A stretch of 64,000 nucleotides of DNA, taken from the NCBI RefSeq assembly GCF_029958905.1, contig NZ_CP124614.1:930001-994000 (forward strand). The letters are read 5' to 3'. The DNA comes from Vibrio sp. YMD68. GTDB taxonomy: Bacteria; Pseudomonadota; Gammaproteobacteria; Enterobacterales; Vibrionaceae. A model generated the notes under the pieces. That model saw only the letters and a list, made by a program, of their open reading frames with translations, was not told where the DNA came from and ran no database searches. Shown here one piece after another: positions 1 to 6,521 of the stretch. Positions within the stretch are counted from its first letter, which is position 1. Each line of letters opens with the position of its first letter. Position numbers and translations under genes: made by a program.

Positions 1-275
1 TGCTGCACAATGAGAAGACGCTAGGCGAAGTGGTGGGGCAATTTACTGCGGATGTGACTAAAGGGGTAGTGGCTGGCGTGATCGCTCAAGGAGCTACTTG
101 GGTGTTAAGAGCGGGGTTAATTTGGGCTTTTTCCACACCACCAACAGCATTATTACTCGGATTCTTTGCAATAAGTGCATTCTACATTGGCAATAAAATA
201 TCTAATTTCGATAAGCAACATGAATACACTACCCCAATGAAGAAAGAAATTGAGAGATTAATTGATGAAGATTAG
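1..275 (+). CDS. C-terminal end of a larger protein with hydrophobic tail, possible membrane-acting toxin (partial)
   Basis: The reading frame is open from the first bases of the window to TAG at 273-275, so this is the 3' end of a gene that starts upstream. The visible 91 residues contain two hydrophobic, glycine/alanine-rich stretches (around VVAGVIAQGATWVLRAGLIW and ALLLGFFAISAFYI) and then a charged tail. Hydrophobic hairpins at the C-terminus occur in pore-forming colicins and in membrane-disrupting T6SS effectors. The next gene overlaps this stop by 11 bases and encodes a small multi-spanning membrane protein, an arrangement typical of toxin/immunity pairs. The toxin role is inferred from architecture only, because the N-terminal part is outside the window. 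Confidence 0.55.
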   Translation, partial: LHNEKTLGEVVGQFTADVTKGVVAGVIAQGATWVLRAGLIWAFSTPPTALLLGFFAISAFYIGNKISNFDKQHEYTTPMKKEIERLIDED

Positions 276-690
276 TCGCTCAAGATCCTTTGTTTTCTTA
301 TTAATTTTCGCCTCATTCTCCTTTTTATCAATCTATGATGTCATAGACATTTGGAATACCTATAAAGTATCTAGCAATAGAGTAGTCATAAGTGGAACAA
401 TCAACGATGCATCAACATTTGCTTTTGCTTGGTCAATGTTTGTTGTGTCTATATTGATGATGATCTGTTGTATCACGGGGAAAAAACTACTCTGGATACC
501 TAAAATATTTCTAATAATCCTAGGAGGGATAACAGTGTTGGCTTTCTTCTTGGGTTGGGGAGTGAATGTGGCATTAAAAGAAAAACTTTACGAGCAAGGC
601 TACATCGAATGCACATCAGAGCGAGAGCTTACGTTGAAACACTCAAGTAGAACGTATGCTTTAGACCCTAGTCTGTGCGAGGCTAAGTAA
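265..690 (+). CDS. Small multi-pass membrane protein, candidate immunity protein
   Basis: The ATG at 265 is preferred over the in-frame TTG at 262; either start lies inside the end of the upstream gene, so the two are translationally coupled. The product has 141 residues with about three membrane segments (roughly residues 8-28, 50-70 and 75-98) and a hydrophilic C-terminal tail of about 40 residues with two cysteines. I do not recognise a named family. Size, topology and tight overlap with a gene ending in a hydrophobic hairpin fit an immunity protein that guards the inner membrane, but an unrelated membrane protein is equally possible on sequence grounds. Confidence 0.6.
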   Translation: MKISRSRSFVFLLIFASFSFLSIYDVIDIWNTYKVSSNRVVISGTINDASTFAFAWSMFVVSILMMICCITGKKLLWIPKIFLIILGGITVLAFFLGWGVNVALKEKLYEQGYIECTSERELTLKHSSRTYALDPSLCEAK

Positions 691-728
691 TTACCTTACA
701 ACAGAGCCCCTTCTGCTTAACCAATTCT

Positions 729-755
729 AAGGTGTGTGCCACTGGCACACGCCTT
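729..755. repeat. Near-perfect 13-bp inverted repeat
   Basis: AAGGTGTGTGCCA at 729-741 faces TGGCACACGCCTT at 743-755. The arms pair along 13 positions with one G-T pair and almost no loop. No T-run follows, so it is not a classical terminator. It may be a bidirectional operator or a cruciform-forming element between the membrane-protein gene and the DUF3024 gene. Confidence 0.5.
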
Positions 756-856
756 CCTTCGCGCGACTCCCTCACCATGTTATCCCTGGCACTGTATCAT
801 TTGGGAATAGCAGTACAGTACAATGCGTGCCTATTTTAATAACATAGGGTTCTTAC

Positions 857-1195
857 ATGGCTTTTTCTGAATTTGAACACGCTCGGTACAGCAAGATATT
901 GAATGCCTTCATTGAAGAGCTCCGTCCACAAGCCAATATTCGACATGAATTAGATATAGAAGGCGAACTCACCAATCAAACTATCGAAATCAGAGAGAGC
1001 CTCGCTAGCTGGGACCGTTCGACAGAAAAGCAGTATAGGTCCGTCGCGAAAATAACCTACGTTCGTACACAGCAGAGCTGGCGCCTCTATTGGATGTGAG
1101 CCAGTGGCAAATGGGAGAAGTACGACGCGTTTTACCATTTAGAGCAAGCGCTAGAAGCTATAAGGAAAGACCAATATGGCTGCTTTTGGGGATAG
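857..1195 (+). pseudogene. DUF3024-family protein gene interrupted by one in-frame TGA
   Basis: The ATG at 857 opens 80 codons ending ...WRLYWM at a TGA (1097-1099). The same frame continues without another stop as ASGKWEKYD ... DQYGCFWG to TAG at 1193-1195. The full 112-codon frame matches, from memory, the small DUF3024 family of vibrios and other gamma-proteobacteria, whose members carry a 'tyrosine-tryptophan-met ... W..Y' core and end in YGCF. One base change (CGA to TGA) would explain the interruption. Function of the family is unknown. It could be a recent pseudogene, or a truncated protein could be made. The frame is otherwise well preserved, which argues for recent decay. Confidence 0.6.
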
Positions 1196-1275
1196 CATAA
1201 TCCTCTTGACCTATCTAGCTAAACTCAATCAGACAGCTCCCGCCTCCTTCCTACTTTTTGGCGAGCGATGGAAGG

Positions 1276-1593
1276 TTAGTGTTTACTTAGCCCAGAAGGG
1301 CTCTGGTCCTTACCGGTATTGACTCGTCTAGGGTAATGTTCTTCGGGAATGGTAATATTAATAAGAGACTCATCAATATTACTTAAACTAACAATCAATC
1401 TAACCTTATCAAATCCAATAACCACACTGACACAGTCAGTAGAGGTAGATAACCCATCTACTTTAAGATACACAGAGTGTTCACGCTCAAAGAGAGACCT
1501 TCCTTGTAAACGACTTAAATACAACCAAACGGTTAACTGACTCTTTCCTCGTGGATTGTTTTACTTGATAGGCAGTGTCATGTTTGAACTCAT
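1276..1593 (-). pseudogene. Small hypothetical protein gene, probably interrupted by TAA
   Basis: On the minus strand an ATG at 1593-1591 opens a short frame stopped by TAA (plus-strand TTA at 1561-1563). The frame then continues for about 95 codons to 1276 with plausible composition (PRGKSQLTVWLYLSRLQG and onward), but without an ATG; only a TTG at 1524 could restart it. This looks like one gene of about 105 codons with a CAA-to-TAA change. I do not recognise the family. Alternatively only the TTG-initiated 82-residue protein is made. Confidence 0.3.
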
Positions 1594-1940
1594 TCGATGG
1601 TGCTCAATGTGATAATCACCTAAAAAGATGAATGGGCTTATGCGAGCCCTCTTACTTGGATTGAAGTCTTCATGCCAAGCAGATATCAGCGGTGCCTAGT
1701 ATCGCTAAGTGATGTGTTAAATATCACACAGAAAGGCATCCACAGCACTTAAGTGGTATTGTTGAAGCGATGCGTTCTCTTACCGGTTGGTATTGCGATG
1801 AGATTTTGGAGACGATGAGACTTAGGGTTTAATCCTTTAATGTTTAACTTGTAACTGTAGGCTCTCTTTAGAGGTGAGACTGCGCTCGCTTATCTGAATC
1901 GTTGGATTGTTATCGTTCCCTAATTCGAAATCCATTAATC
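1594..1940. other. Intergenic stretch without a clear gene
   Basis: No convincing reading frame is seen on either strand. The stretch precedes the Gp2-A leader and carries an extra GAAATCCATTA copy at 1927-1937 that matches part of the leader loop, which may reflect duplication of that element. Confidence 0.4.
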
Positions 1941-1991
1941 AAATACAACCACCCTGCCTTATATGAAATCCATTATCGGCAGGGCCATATC
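1941..1991 (+). promoter_or_regulatory. Gp2 leader A: conserved box plus hairpin covering the ribosome-binding site
   Basis: AAATACAAC (1941-1949) is followed by a hairpin with perfect 7-bp arms, CCCTGCC (1952-1958) and GGCAGGG (1978-1984). The loop holds ATGAAATCCATT (1963-1974). The AGGG in the 3' arm is the only good Shine-Dalgarno sequence for the ATG at 1992, so folding would hide it. The AAATACAAC box and the loop recur upstream of Gp2 copies B and C, but the hairpin arms differ there, which suggests conserved structure. The loop ATG also opens a short overlapping frame beginning MKSI. Confidence 0.55.
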
Positions 1992-2639
1992 ATGCAATGC
2001 AAACACTTCTCTCTTCACACTGAATCGACATTTAAAGGTTATCCCGTTTACACAAAGAGAGGGCCATTAATCCAGCAATACCTAGAGCGCTCATTTGAGA
2101 CGGTATATTCCTCCTTACAACACTACCCAAGAACGTTTGCTATCAGAGTCGATTTACATTTACCTGATACACTAATCCAGTACAACAATCACGTTATCAA
2201 TCGATTCTTAACATCTCTTAAAGAGCAGATCGCCCACAACCGAAGACAAGCCACAAAGCGCAATCCATACGCTCACCAATCGTGTGTTCGCTATATCTGG
2301 TGTAAAGAGCAAGGTATAGGAAGTACACCGCACTACCATGTTGTACTGCTGTTTAACGCTGATGCCTTTGACACATTAGGACACCCAAAATCAACGAATG
2401 GCAACATGGCTGCTCGAATCAAAAAAGCGTGGTTAAGAGCACTGAATTATGATGCTGAAAAAGACATTCAAAATATGGGAACTCTAATCCATTTTTGTAC
2501 TAACGGAACTTACAAGCTCAATGCTCTCCATGACAATGGTGAAATCGCAGCCTTGCTGTATAGAGTCAGCTACTTGTGCAAAGCAGAGACAAAGCATTTT
2601 ACGCACCATCAACATCAATTTGGTCGCAGCAATCGCTAG
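1992..2639 (+). CDS. Gp2-family protein A (inovirus Gp2 / YagK-YfjJ C-terminal family)
   Basis: The 215-residue product carries the family signature YIWCKEQGIGSTPHYHVVLLF near residues 110-130. The W-C-K-E and H-Y-H elements sit on adjacent strands, as in Gp2/YagK/YfjJ proteins of inoviruses and P4-like elements, where a role in rolling-circle-type replication is assumed. I start at ATG 1992 rather than the upstream GTG-type start at 1902, because 1992 has an AGGG ribosome-binding site and aligns with copy C. The gene stands alone, downstream of a structured leader, with no filamentous-phage structural genes nearby. The biochemical role is therefore inferred from family membership only. Confidence 0.7.
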   Translation: MQCKHFSLHTESTFKGYPVYTKRGPLIQQYLERSFETVYSSLQHYPRTFAIRVDLHLPDTLIQYNNHVINRFLTSLKEQIAHNRRQATKRNPYAHQSCVRYIWCKEQGIGSTPHYHVVLLFNADAFDTLGHPKSTNGNMAARIKKAWLRALNYDAEKDIQNMGTLIHFCTNGTYKLNALHDNGEIAALLYRVSYLCKAETKHFTHHQHQFGRSNR

Positions 2640-2684
2640 CGTACGTCTTGTTTTCTCTCATTAGACAAAAACAAACATTAAAGT

Positions 2685-2708
2685 GAAGCCATGCTGGACA
2701 TGGGCTTC
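2685..2708 (+). terminator. Stem-loop after Gp2-A, possible weak terminator
   Basis: GAAGCCAT (2685-2692) can pair with ATGGGCTTC (2700-2708) with one bulged base, 45 bases after the Gp2-A stop. No strong T-run follows, so termination is only possible, not shown. Confidence 0.35.
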
Positions 2709-2731
2709 CTTAGTATTGGCGATATTAATTG

Positions 2732-2778
2732 AATACAACGATTGAGTTTGTTATGGCATCCATTCATAACGAGGCTTA
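2732..2778 (+). promoter_or_regulatory. Gp2 leader B
   Basis: This is nearly identical to leader C at 11372-11413: from AATACAACGATTGAG onward the 42-base core has only two mismatches. Hairpin arms GTTATG (2750-2755) and CATAAC (2765-2770) enclose GCATCCATT, and GAGG follows as ribosome-binding site for the ATG at 2779. Confidence 0.6.
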
Positions 2779-2826
2779 ATGATGACCAAACGCTATTCAA
2801 GATTCAATGACCCTACGTCCAAGTAA
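2779..2826 (+). pseudogene. Remnant of a Gp2-family gene (copy B)
   Basis: The frame MMTKRYSRFNDPTSK starts at the expected distance after leader B and resembles the first codons of Gp2-C (ATG, then similar ACC/TCC, AAA/CAA and TTCAAG positions), but it stops after 15 codons. No further Gp2-like sequence follows. It marks a former Gp2 gene whose body was lost, most simply when the alginate module or another insertion came in downstream. Confidence 0.45.
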
Positions 2827-2844
2827 GTTGGCTTATTGGACGTA
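2814..2844. repeat. Strong hairpin at the end of the Gp2-B remnant
   Basis: TACGTCCAA (2814-2822) and TTGGACGTA (2836-2844) are perfect inverted repeats. The interior adds TAAG/CTTA around a TTGG loop, giving about 13 pairs with one bulged G. There is no T-run. It may be the boundary structure of a single-strand-processed element or a bidirectional transcription stop. Confidence 0.5.
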
Positions 2845-3048
2845 ATTTGGACTTGCGCTCATATAAGTATCATCACTTAGTTGAAAATACTTTCATTAGA
2901 ATCAAGCATTACCTTACTACATCAAGTAGATATGACAAGATAGAAAGAAACTATGCCAGCATATTATCACTGACTTGTATTATGTTTTGGCTACCAATGT
3001 GAAAGATCAACAACCCCGAACCTAGAGTAATTAAAATTTTTGCTGCTT

Positions 3049-3966
3049 TTATTCATAGTTATCAAGTAATTTCTGAAGCTCAAAGCTCGTTTCGACAAGG
3101 TGTTCGACAAATTGGTTAATGACGTCATGCTTGTTTTCACGACGAAAATAGACATTGAGTGGGATATGGATGTTAAGTTGTTCAATAGGTACACAAACGA
3201 ACTTCATGCCCAAGATAAACTTGATGCATTGTGGTGCGATCGACAAGCTCAAGCCGGATGATATGGTAATGGCAAGATGCCGCATGTTCATTGGGTTTCC
3301 GATGACGTTTGGCGTGAAGCCATTGTCTCGGCAACAGCGGAGCACTTTCTCATACACTCCTAGCCACTCATTTCTATGGAACAGATGAAGTTCCTCACAT
3401 TCAAGTTCGCTAATATCAATTTGTTCATGTTCAGCCAATCGATGGTTACTGGGCAATACGGCAACCAGCCGATCAGAGTACACTTGATGAAGGGCAAAGT
3501 AGCCCGAATCTAAGTGAGGACATTCACGGCTCAAAATGACATCGACCTTGTTGTCAACCATCGCTTCGGTAAGTTCGGCGGGTGTCATCTCGTGCAATTT
3601 AAAATGCACATATTGATGTTGGCGACGAAACTCCTGAATGAGATCGGGAAGAAAAAATGCACACGCCGTTGCTAGATACCCAATCCTAATTTCTTGCTTC
3701 TCCTCATTTTCCCTCGACTTTATTAATGTTTTTACTCGTAAGTCATTAGCTAAAATGTTGAGTGCCTCTGGTAGGAGTCGTTCACCTTGGGGGGTAAGTT
3801 CAACTTGATGAGTGGTTCGGGCAAATAGTTTGGTTTGTAGCTCGTTTTCCAACTCAGAGATATGACGTGACACAGTTGGCTGTACAGTATGCAGCTCTCT
3901 CGCTGCAGCGGAAAAATTATTTAAACGTGCAACGGTGACAAACGTTGATAGGTTTTTTAACTCCAT
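3049..3966 (-). CDS. LysR-type transcriptional regulator
   Basis: This 305-residue protein has the LysR layout. Residues 1-60 form the winged helix-turn-helix (LSTFVTVARLNNFSAAARELHTVQPTVSRHI), followed by a linker helix and a periplasmic-binding-protein-like effector domain from about residue 95. It is divergent from the symporter gene, with about 175 bp between the two starts, the standard arrangement for a LysR protein controlling its neighbour. The intergenic stretch is AT-rich with an ATTGTTATACATTAAT region that could hold the binding site. The inducer is unknown; an alginate breakdown product is the natural guess from the downstream genes. Confidence 0.85.
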   Translation of the reverse strand: MELKNLSTFVTVARLNNFSAAARELHTVQPTVSRHISELENELQTKLFARTTHQVELTPQGERLLPEALNILANDLRVKTLIKSRENEEKQEIRIGYLATACAFFLPDLIQEFRRQHQYVHFKLHEMTPAELTEAMVDNKVDVILSRECPHLDSGYFALHQVYSDRLVAVLPSNHRLAEHEQIDISELECEELHLFHRNEWLGVYEKVLRCCRDNGFTPNVIGNPMNMRHLAITISSGLSLSIAPQCIKFILGMKFVCVPIEQLNIHIPLNVYFRRENKHDVINQFVEHLVETSFELQKLLDNYE

Positions 3967-4141
3967 GACGTGCTCATTTGTAATTTGTATTATTGTTATA
4001 CATTAATATCATTTCCAAAATTCTTTAAATCCGTTTAGTTTTGTTTATGGTGTAAGTCCCAAATATTACAGAAACTGCCATGAAGAGCATGTGAATGAGA
4101 TCGGCTTACGACCTATCCCTACACAAACAGGAAACAGAAAA

Positions 4142-5929
4142 ATGGACATCGATATAATCATAGTTTTAGTGTATTTCGCTTTTCTAATTGGTCTTGGCTG
4201 GGTATTTCGCTCAGCAGCTGCGAATACAAGCGAGTACTTTCGCGGGGGCGGCAAAATGCTCTGGTGGATGGTGGGATCCAGTGCGTTTATGATGGCGCTG
4301 AGTGCGATGACGTTTACGGGTCTTATGGGCAAAGCGCTAACAAGCGGTATGTCGGTCGCTGTGGTCTTCTTTGCTAATGCACTTGGCTACTTTATCAACT
4401 ACCTTTTCTTTGCTGCAAAAGCGCGACAAATGCGTGTCATCAGTCCAATCGAAGGCGTGCGTTTACGCTTAGGTCAAGTCAATGAACAAGTATTTACTTG
4501 GGCGAACGTTCCGCTCAGTGTGTTGCAAGCGGCAATTTGGCTCAATGGTCTTGCCGTATTTACCAGTGCGGTGATTGGGGTTCCACTTGAGCAAACCATC
4601 GTGGGTGCAGGTTTAGTGGTGCTTTTCATCTCTTTGGTCGGTGGCAGCTGGGCGGTGATTGCTTCGGATTTCATGCAGATGATCATCATCACAGTCATGA
4701 CGTTTATTGCTGCGCTCGTCGCGATTTGGAAATCGGGTGGTGTCGGTAACTTGTTGGAAGTGGGGCTGCCGACTCAGCAATTGATTGGTGAGGGATACAG
4801 TTACTCGTATTTATTCGTTGGTTGGTTTATCTGTATTTTCGTTAAGCAGTTTTTCAGTACCAACAACATGGTCGATTCTTACCGGTTTATTGCGTCAAAA
4901 GATACTAAAAATGCCCGAAAAGCAGCGTTGCTTGCGTGCAGTCTGATGATCATCGGCCCACTGATGTGGTTTTTACCTGCGTGGTTCGTGGCAGGGAATT
5001 ACCCAGATACAAGTGCATGGGGTCTCGAAGAGTTAGGCAATAAAGTCGCTGATGCCACTTACTACATGTTTGTTAAAAATGAAATGCCAGTGGGAATGGT
5101 GGGGTTGATGTTAGCGGCTATGTTTGCGGCCACCATGTCCTCAATGGATTCTGCTCTGAACCGTAATGCCGGCATCATCTTGAAAAGTGTCTATGAACCT
5201 TATCTTTGTAAAGAGATGACAGAGAAGAAGCTGATGAACGCGAGCCGTATTCTTACCGCGGCATTTGGCATCATTATCATCGTTGCTGCTTTGTTCCTAA
5301 CTTCATTGAAACAGTTTGGGCTATTTGACCTAATGATGCTGGTCGGAACGTTGGTTGGCTTCCCGGTTTTGATTCCATCTATCTTGTGCTTTTTCATCCG
5401 TAAAACGCCAGACTGGGCTGGGTGGGGCACGATTGTTGTGGGTATGTTCGTATCAGCGGTGATAGCGTTTGTCATCACACCAGAGATGATCCAGAGCCTA
5501 CTTGGCCTTGACGAGCCACTTTCGTCACGTGAATTTGCCGAAATGAAATCCGTTACCCTCGGGGTGATCGGGCATATGACGATTACACTGCCTTTCTTCG
5601 TCTTATCGCAACTCTTCTACAAGGGCCACTCTGCAAAACGCGAGTCAGAGGTAAACCAGTTCTTTACTAACATCGATACAGAAGTGGTAGTAGAGGAAAA
5701 TGCAACCAGTATTGCGATGGATAACAAGCAACGCGATATGCTAGGAAAAATGCTCCTTATTGCTGCTGTATTCCTGTCTTTGTTGGTACTGATTCCTAAC
5801 CCAATGTGGGGACGAATGCTGTTCGTTTTGGTTGCGCTCATCATCGGTGGTATTGGTGCGCTACTCCTGCATGCGGCAAAACGAGCTGGACGCCCAGTCT
5901 CACAATCTTCAGCAACTAATCACGTTTAA
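4142..5929 (+). CDS. Sodium:solute symporter (SSS family)
   Basis: The product has 595 residues with about 13-14 hydrophobic segments. The N-terminal DIIIVLVYFAFLIGLGWVFR, the following SEYFRGGG and the GSWAVIASDFMQMIII region are typical of the SSS family. Before the last helices there is a hydrophilic loop at about residues 510-545. ATG 4142 is chosen because AGGAAA precedes it by a normal distance; the in-frame GTG at 4091 lacks a site. SSS transporters next to alginate lyases in vibrios take up unsaturated uronates or oligoalginate, so that substrate is inferred from context. It is the first gene of a rightward run of four. Confidence 0.85.
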   Translation: MDIDIIIVLVYFAFLIGLGWVFRSAAANTSEYFRGGGKMLWWMVGSSAFMMALSAMTFTGLMGKALTSGMSVAVVFFANALGYFINYLFFAAKARQMRVISPIEGVRLRLGQVNEQVFTWANVPLSVLQAAIWLNGLAVFTSAVIGVPLEQTIVGAGLVVLFISLVGGSWAVIASDFMQMIIITVMTFIAALVAIWKSGGVGNLLEVGLPTQQLIGEGYSYSYLFVGWFICIFVKQFFSTNNMVDSYRFIASKDTKNARKAALLACSLMIIGPLMWFLPAWFVAGNYPDTSAWGLEELGNKVADATYYMFVKNEMPVGMVGLMLAAMFAATMSSMDSALNRNAGIILKSVYEPYLCKEMTEKKLMNASRILTAAFGIIIIVAALFLTSLKQFGLFDLMMLVGTLVGFPVLIPSILCFFIRKTPDWAGWGTIVVGMFVSAVIAFVITPEMIQSLLGLDEPLSSREFAEMKSVTLGVIGHMTITLPFFVLSQLFYKGHSAKRESEVNQFFTNIDTEVVVEENATSIAMDNKQRDMLGKMLLIAAVFLSLLVLIPNPMWGRMLFVLVALIIGGIGALLLHAAKRAGRPVSQSSATNHV

Positions 5930-5965
5930 TAAAAAGGGCTGGGTAAACCAGCCCAAGGATTCTAC

Positions 5966-6514
5966 ATGTCTGTACAACAAAAATTTGGTGGCGAACTCTC
6001 TGATGAAGAGTTTCGCAAGTTCACGTTATACACCTCTCAAAGTAATAACAAACATGATGATGAGGCGAGAGCAAAAATATTGGGCTTTACCAGCAGCAAT
6101 GTCCGCGTTGCGCCTGGAGCGATCATTCGCATTGGAGAGAACCAAATTGGCGCGCGCAGTTATGTTGGCCTTTACAGCTACATCAATGGAGATGTCGTGA
6201 TTCAAGAGGATGTATCGATTGGCCCTCACGTTTCCATTGTAGGTGGTAATCATGTCTTTGAGCCGGAGACTCAGTGCTTTAGTGGCCGCAGTAGTTGGCA
6301 AGAAGGGAAAGTCATTATCGAGCGAGGTGTTTGGTTGACAACGGGTGTTGTTATCACTCCGGGCACAACCGTAGGGGCATGCTCACTGGTTTGCGCTAAC
6401 TCTGTTGTGACTGGTGATATCGCTCCATATTCGATTGTGGCAGGGGCACCAGCTAAGCAAATTGGTACGATTGATCCAAAGTCGGGTCAATACCATTGGT
6501 TCAACAAGGAGTAG
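5966..6514 (+). CDS. Hexapeptide-repeat (left-handed beta-helix) acyltransferase
   Basis: This 182-residue protein has isoleucine/valine-patterned hexapeptide repeats from about residue 45 to 165 (for example ARSYVGLYSYINGDVVIQED). It ends with the family hallmark VVTGDIAPYSIVAGAPAKQIG, and a glycine-asparagine-histidine (GNH) turn near residue 93 fits the catalytic histidine of xenobiotic/maltose-type acetyltransferases. It starts 36 bases after the symporter stop and 7 bases before the lyase gene, so all are probably one operon. Its substrate is unknown. An O-acetyltransferase acting on sugars or uronates in an alginate pathway is unusual enough to note. Confidence 0.75.
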   Translation: MSVQQKFGGELSDEEFRKFTLYTSQSNNKHDDEARAKILGFTSSNVRVAPGAIIRIGENQIGARSYVGLYSYINGDVVIQEDVSIGPHVSIVGGNHVFEPETQCFSGRSSWQEGKVIIERGVWLTTGVVITPGTTVGACSLVCANSVVTGDIAPYSIVAGAPAKQIGTIDPKSGQYHWFNKE

Positions 6515-6521
6515 TGGTTCA

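Noticed and set aside
1902..2826. A complete integrated filamentous phage
   Set aside because: Only Gp2-family genes are found; no coat, assembly ATPase (Zot-like) or adsorption protein gene is present.
2814..2844. Integron attC site
   Set aside because: The palindrome lacks the GTTRRRY/RYYYAAC core boxes, and no cassette array or integrase is present.
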